Shown here: positions 59,987 to 63,170 of the stretch, in pieces
Layout: every line of letters starts with the position of its first letter
Numbering within the stretch: the first letter of the stretch is position 1
Program-made: the position numbers and the translations under genes
Notes under the pieces: generated by a model
Seen by the model: the letters and a program-made list of their open reading frames with translations, nothing else
Told to the model about the DNA's origin: nothing
Database searches by the model: none
From: an uncultured Alphaproteobacteria bacterium
Lineage (GTDB): Bacteria; Pseudomonadota; Alphaproteobacteria; Puniceispirillales; Puniceispirillaceae
Direction: 5' to 3'
DNA: 63,170 nt
NCBI GenBank assembly: GCA_937924895.1
Contig: CALEYP010000081.1
Location: 1-63,170, forward strand

Positions 59987-62095
59987 ATGTTCCAAATTTA
60001 TCGTAAAGAAATCGACTGGGGCGGCCGGAAACTTGTCTTAGAAACAGGTAAAATTGCCCGTCAGGCAGATGGTGCTGTTCTCGCAACAATGGGCGAGACA
60101 TCCGTATTATGTACGGCCGTTGCCGCAAAAGCAGCAAAGCCTGGTCAAGATTTCTTCCCTTTGACAGTGAACTACCAAGAAAAAGCGTTCGCAGCAGGTA
60201 AGATTCCAGGTGGTTTCTTCAAGCGTGAAGGCCGTCCATCAGAAAATGAGACTTTGGTTAGCCGTTTGATTGACCGTCCGATTCGCCCACTTTTCCCAAA
60301 GGAATTTAAGTGCGAAACACAAGTTATCTGTACTGTGATGTCACATGATATGGAAAATAACCCTGATATCGTCGCTATGATCGGCGCATCAGCGGCTTTG
60401 ACTATCTCTGGTGTGCCTTTCTTTGGTCCAATTGCTGCAGCACGTGTGGGCTATAAGGATGGCGATTATATGCTTAACCCAACATTGGCTGATATGGCTG
60501 AGTCTCAGATGGACCTTGTGGTCGCTGGTACAGCCGAAGGCGTGTTGATGGTTGAATCAGAAGCCAAAGAATTGTCAGAAGATGTAATGCTAGGGGCCGT
60601 GAATTTCGGTCATGAGCATATGCAAGCGGCGATTAATGCCATCATTGAATTGGCCGAGGCTTGCGCCAAAGACCCACGTGATCTGCCAGAAGAAGCCCCA
60701 GAGGCATCTGGCTTGCGTGACACATTATCATCATTGCGTGGTGATGTAGAATCAGCCTATGCCATCGCTGATAAGACAGAGCGTCAAGCCGCGATCGGTG
60801 ATATTCGCGCCAAGGCAAAGGAACTTGCTGGCGAAGAGGCAGATTCGGTTCTTGTCTCATCTTTGATGAAAGAGCTTGAAGCTGATGTGGTTCGCTCATC
60901 TATCCTAAAGACTGGCAAGCGTATTGATGGCCGTGACACATCAACTGTGCGTCCTATTGTCTCTGAAGTAGGGATGTTGCCACGCACACATGGCTCTGCG
61001 CTCTTTACCCGTGGTGAAACACAGGCGCTTGCTGTTGCCACCTTGGGAACAGGTCAAGATGAGCAAATCGTTGATGCGCTTGATGGTGAATATCGCTCAC
61101 GTTTCATGCTTCATTATAACTTCCCACCATTCTCAGTGGGTGAAGCGGGCCGTGTTGGTTCACCGGGCCGTCGTGAGATTGGTCATGGTAAATTGGCATG
61201 GCGTGCGATTAACCCGCTTCTGCCAAGCAAAGATGAGTTCCCATACACAATGCGTGTGGTCTCAGAAGTTACCGAATCAAACGGGTCATCATCAATGGCC
61301 ACTGTTTGTGGTACGTCATTAGCATTGATGGATGCTGGTGTGCCATTGCAACGTCCTGTTGCAGGTATCGCCATGGGTCTCATCAAAGAAGGTGATGAGT
61401 TTGCGGTTCTATCTGACATTCTAGGTGATGAAGATCACTTAGGTGATATGGACTTTAAAGTTGCCGGCTCAGAAAGCGGTATTACATCGCTGCAAATGGA
61501 TATTAAAATCACATCTATCACAGCAGAGATTATGCAAATCGCGCTTGAGCAAGCCAAGGGTGGCCGTCTGCATATCTTGGGTGAAATGGCAAAGGCTCTG
61601 ACCTCAGCGCGTGATGCGCTTGCTGAATCAGCGCCAAAGATCACAACCATCTCTATCCCTGTTGATAAGATTCGTGACATCATCGGCCCAGGCGGCAAGA
61701 TTATCCGCGAAATCTGTGAAGAGACAGGCGCAAAAATCGACATTGAAGATGATGGTACAGTTAAGATTGCAGCTGTATCACAATCATCATCAGATGCCGC
61801 TTATAACAAGATCCGCTCTATCGTGGCTGAGCCAGAGCTTGGTGTCATTTATGACGGTAAAGTGGTCAAGACAGTTGATTTCGGTGCATTCGTGAACTTC
61901 CTTGGTCCAAAGGACGGGCTTGTTCATATCTCTGAAATGATGGAAGGCCGTGTGGAGAAGACCACTGATGTCTGTAATGAAGGCGATATGGTAAAGGTAA
62001 AGGTCATTGGCTTTGATGATAGAGGCAAAGTGAAGCTATCAATGAAGCGCGTGAACCAAGAAACTGGTGAAGACCTCGAAGCGAGCGCTGAGTAA
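59987..62095 (+). CDS. pnp: Polynucleotide phosphorylase
   Basis: The 702-residue phosphorolytic 3'-5' exoribonuclease is part of the degradosome. Two RNase PH domains (about 10-230 and 300-540), then a KH domain (about 553-612; IIGPGGKIIREICEETG) and an S1 domain (about 622-692). The ribosome site AAAAGGAAG precedes the ATG. The rpsO-pnp order is the rule. Confidence 0.98.
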   Translation: MFQIYRKEIDWGGRKLVLETGKIARQADGAVLATMGETSVLCTAVAAKAAKPGQDFFPLTVNYQEKAFAAGKIPGGFFKREGRPSENETLVSRLIDRPIRPLFPKEFKCETQVICTVMSHDMENNPDIVAMIGASAALTISGVPFFGPIAAARVGYKDGDYMLNPTLADMAESQMDLVVAGTAEGVLMVESEAKELSEDVMLGAVNFGHEHMQAAINAIIELAEACAKDPRDLPEEAPEASGLRDTLSSLRGDVESAYAIADKTERQAAIGDIRAKAKELAGEEADSVLVSSLMKELEADVVRSSILKTGKRIDGRDTSTVRPIVSEVGMLPRTHGSALFTRGETQALAVATLGTGQDEQIVDALDGEYRSRFMLHYNFPPFSVGEAGRVGSPGRREIGHGKLAWRAINPLLPSKDEFPYTMRVVSEVTESNGSSSMATVCGTSLALMDAGVPLQRPVAGIAMGLIKEGDEFAVLSDILGDEDHLGDMDFKVAGSESGITSLQMDIKITSITAEIMQIALEQAKGGRLHILGEMAKALTSARDALAESAPKITTISIPVDKIRDIIGPGGKIIREICEETGAKIDIEDDGTVKIAAVSQSSSDAAYNKIRSIVAEPELGVIYDGKVVKTVDFGAFVNFLGPKDGLVHISEMMEGRVEKTTDVCNEGDMVKVKVIGFDDRGKVKLSMKRVNQETGEDLEASAE

Positions 62096-62114
62096 GCCTC
62101 GCAAATCTATCTAT

Positions 62115-62142
62115 AAAAAAAGCCCCCAATTGGGGGCTTTTC
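62115..62142. terminator. Bidirectional terminator shared by pnp and fabI
   Basis: AAAAGCCCCC (62118-62127) pairs with GGGGGCTTTT (62132-62141), loop AATT. On the minus strand the stem is followed by a run of seven T (62121-62115), and on the plus strand by TTTTCTTTT. It serves both convergent genes. Confidence 0.88.
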
Positions 62143-62162
62143 TTTTGCGGTGATGTTGTGTG

Positions 62163-62945
62163 CTATTCGCTTTCGCGCGGCACACCCACATGATGATAAC
62201 CCCCATCACAATAATGAATTTCCCCTGTGACCCCTGATGACAGATCACTGAGCAAATATAAGGCTGAGCGTCCCACCTCATCAATGTCAGGGTTCCGGCC
62301 CAATGGGGCATTTTCCTCAGAATGACGGAAGATATGACGAGCGCCTGTAATTGCCGCGCCAGACAAGGTGCGCATCGGGCCAGCTGATAGCCCATTCACA
62401 CGGATATTCTGGCCACCAAGATCAACAGCCAAATAGCGCACAGATGCTTCTAGCCCCGCTTTGGCAACACCCATCACATTATAATTTGGCGTGATCCGCA
62501 CGCCTCCTAAATAAGACAAAGTGAGCAAAGCGCCACCTTGTGGCATCATGGCAGCGGCTTGCTGTGCAACCTCGGTAAAGGAATAGCAAGAGATACGCAT
62601 GGTTTGCGCAAAATTGGCACGGCTTGTCTCTGCATAAGCGCCTTTTAATTCAGATTTATCTGAAAAGGCGATGGCATGAACCACGAAATCTAGCTCCTGC
62701 CAGCTTTCACGCAATGCTGCAAAGCAGTCTGTGACGCCAGTGTCAGTGCTGGCATCACATTCAAAGATAAGCGAAGAGCCTGTTTGTTCAGCCAGCCCTT
62801 CAACACGGCTTTTGAGGCCGGCTCCTTGATAGCTATAAGCTAGCTCTGCGCCTGCCTCTGCTGCGGCTTTGGCAATGCCCCATGCGGCTGATCGCTCATT
62901 TGCGACCCCCATAATGAGGCCTTTTTTTCCTGCCAATAATCCCAT
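62163..62945 (-). CDS. fabI: Enoyl-[acyl-carrier-protein] reductase (NADH)
   Basis: A 260-residue short-chain dehydrogenase that completes each fatty-acid elongation cycle. The GVANERSAAWGIA cofactor loop, Tyr145 and the catalytic pair Tyr155 and Lys162 with six residues between (Tyr-x6-Lys) mark it as FabI, the triclosan target. It lies 30 bases after fabB in the same direction; fabA-fabB-fabI is the usual operon in this class. Confidence 0.97.
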   Translation of the reverse strand: MGLLAGKKGLIMGVANERSAAWGIAKAAAEAGAELAYSYQGAGLKSRVEGLAEQTGSSLIFECDASTDTGVTDCFAALRESWQELDFVVHAIAFSDKSELKGAYAETSRANFAQTMRISCYSFTEVAQQAAAMMPQGGALLTLSYLGGVRITPNYNVMGVAKAGLEASVRYLAVDLGGQNIRVNGLSAGPMRTLSGAAITGARHIFRHSEENAPLGRNPDIDEVGRSALYLLSDLSSGVTGEIHYCDGGYHHVGVPRESE

Positions 62946-62975
62946 TATCCTATTCCTTATCCTGCTGATACCAGG

Positions 62976-63170
62976 CTAGTCATTACATTTTGCGAGCGCC
63001 AAGCAGGCATTCGTGCCGCCAAAGCCAAAGCTGTTTGACAAAGCAAGCTGAATATCCTGACCATCAAGGCGTGTCGTAGGAATATGGATATTCCCTATCG
63101 CTTCATCAGGTGTTTCAATATTGGCAGAACCAGCGACGAAATTATATTTCATCATCAACAGAGTATCGAT
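62976..63170 (-). CDS. fabB: 3-oxoacyl-ACP synthase, C-terminal fragment (cut by window edge)
   Basis: The last 64 codons of a beta-ketoacyl-ACP synthase, reading in frame to the edge (IDTLLMMKYNFVAGSANIET). The C-terminal LALSNSFGFGGTNACLAL is the diagnostic end of the thiolase fold, whose first part with the catalytic Cys lies outside. I call FabB rather than FabF because of the neighbouring fabI and the SANIE segment; the fragment alone cannot decide. Confidence 0.85.
   Translation of the reverse strand: MDTLLMMKYNFVAGSANIETPDEAIGNIHIPTTRLDGQDIQLALSNSFGFGGTNACLALAKCND

Noticed and set aside
1..63170. Mobile elements, CRISPR arrays, tRNA or rRNA genes, toxin-antitoxin or phage defence systems
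   Set aside because: None found; no transposase, integrase, direct-repeat array or known defence domain is visible, and the window reads as core genome.

Overview
The window is a compact, almost fully coding stretch of an alphaproteobacterial chromosome. The evidence is gene order: rho-hemJ-hemE | oriC | PPSRP-maf-coaE-dnaQ-secB, then fxsA/tim44/smr, hisB-H-A-F-E, mutS-glnD-murJ-trpS-nfu, tsaB-rimI-miaB-phoH-ybeY-corC-lnt-metK-trmB, rimP-nusA-ylxR-infB-rbfA-truB-rpsO-pnp and fabI-fabB, all familiar neighbourhoods in that class. Base composition looks slightly below 50% GC by eye. Together with the short intergenic gaps and the absence of several genes usually present in these clusters, this suggests a streamlined, possibly marine lineage (SAR116-like is a guess, not shown). 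No mobile element, CRISPR array, tRNA or rRNA was seen.

Layout. 1-1599 holds the left arm, on the minus strand: the first 12 codons of rho, then hemJ and hemE. 1600-1954 is an AT-rich, DnaA-box-rich gap between hemE and the PPSRP gene, the position of the replication origin in Caulobacter and Rickettsia; I call it oriC. 1955-7634 carries replication, repair and export housekeeping genes. 7680-11846 is the histidine operon with an embedded GNAT gene and a terminal HIT gene. 11940-20542 holds comM-like yifB, gshB, an envelope cluster (BON lipoprotein, yraN, rsmI, lppC/lpoA-like) and hemW-rdgB-rph. 20635-25775 is the heat-shock block grpE-dnaK-dnaJ, with good sigma-32-type promoters but no hrcA; two unassigned genes sit in the hrcA slot. 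25886-32023 has dapB, a DUF2244 protein, nth, a repeat-bearing lipoprotein, a PfkB kinase and maeB. 32024-43574 has mutS, glnD, murJ, trpS, nfu, a Bax-type glucosaminidase and a polysaccharide deacetylase. 43677-52327 has tRNA modification, ribosome maturation and envelope genes up to metK and trmB. 52472-62095 is the translation/transcription superoperon ending in pnp, and 62163-63170 is fabI plus the 3' end of fabB.

How it fits together. Genes on both sides of oriC mostly point away from it, as expected for leading-strand housekeeping genes. Many genes are coupled by ATGA or TAATG overlaps, and several convergent pairs overlap at their 3' ends. I found no convincing new multi-gene system. 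The most interesting material is regulatory: the origin itself, a promoter-terminator pair ahead of rimP-nusA, a His-codon-rich mini-ORF ahead of hisB, a hairpin covering the yifB start codon, and a long structured leader ahead of pnp. All of these come from reading the sequence and were not computed.
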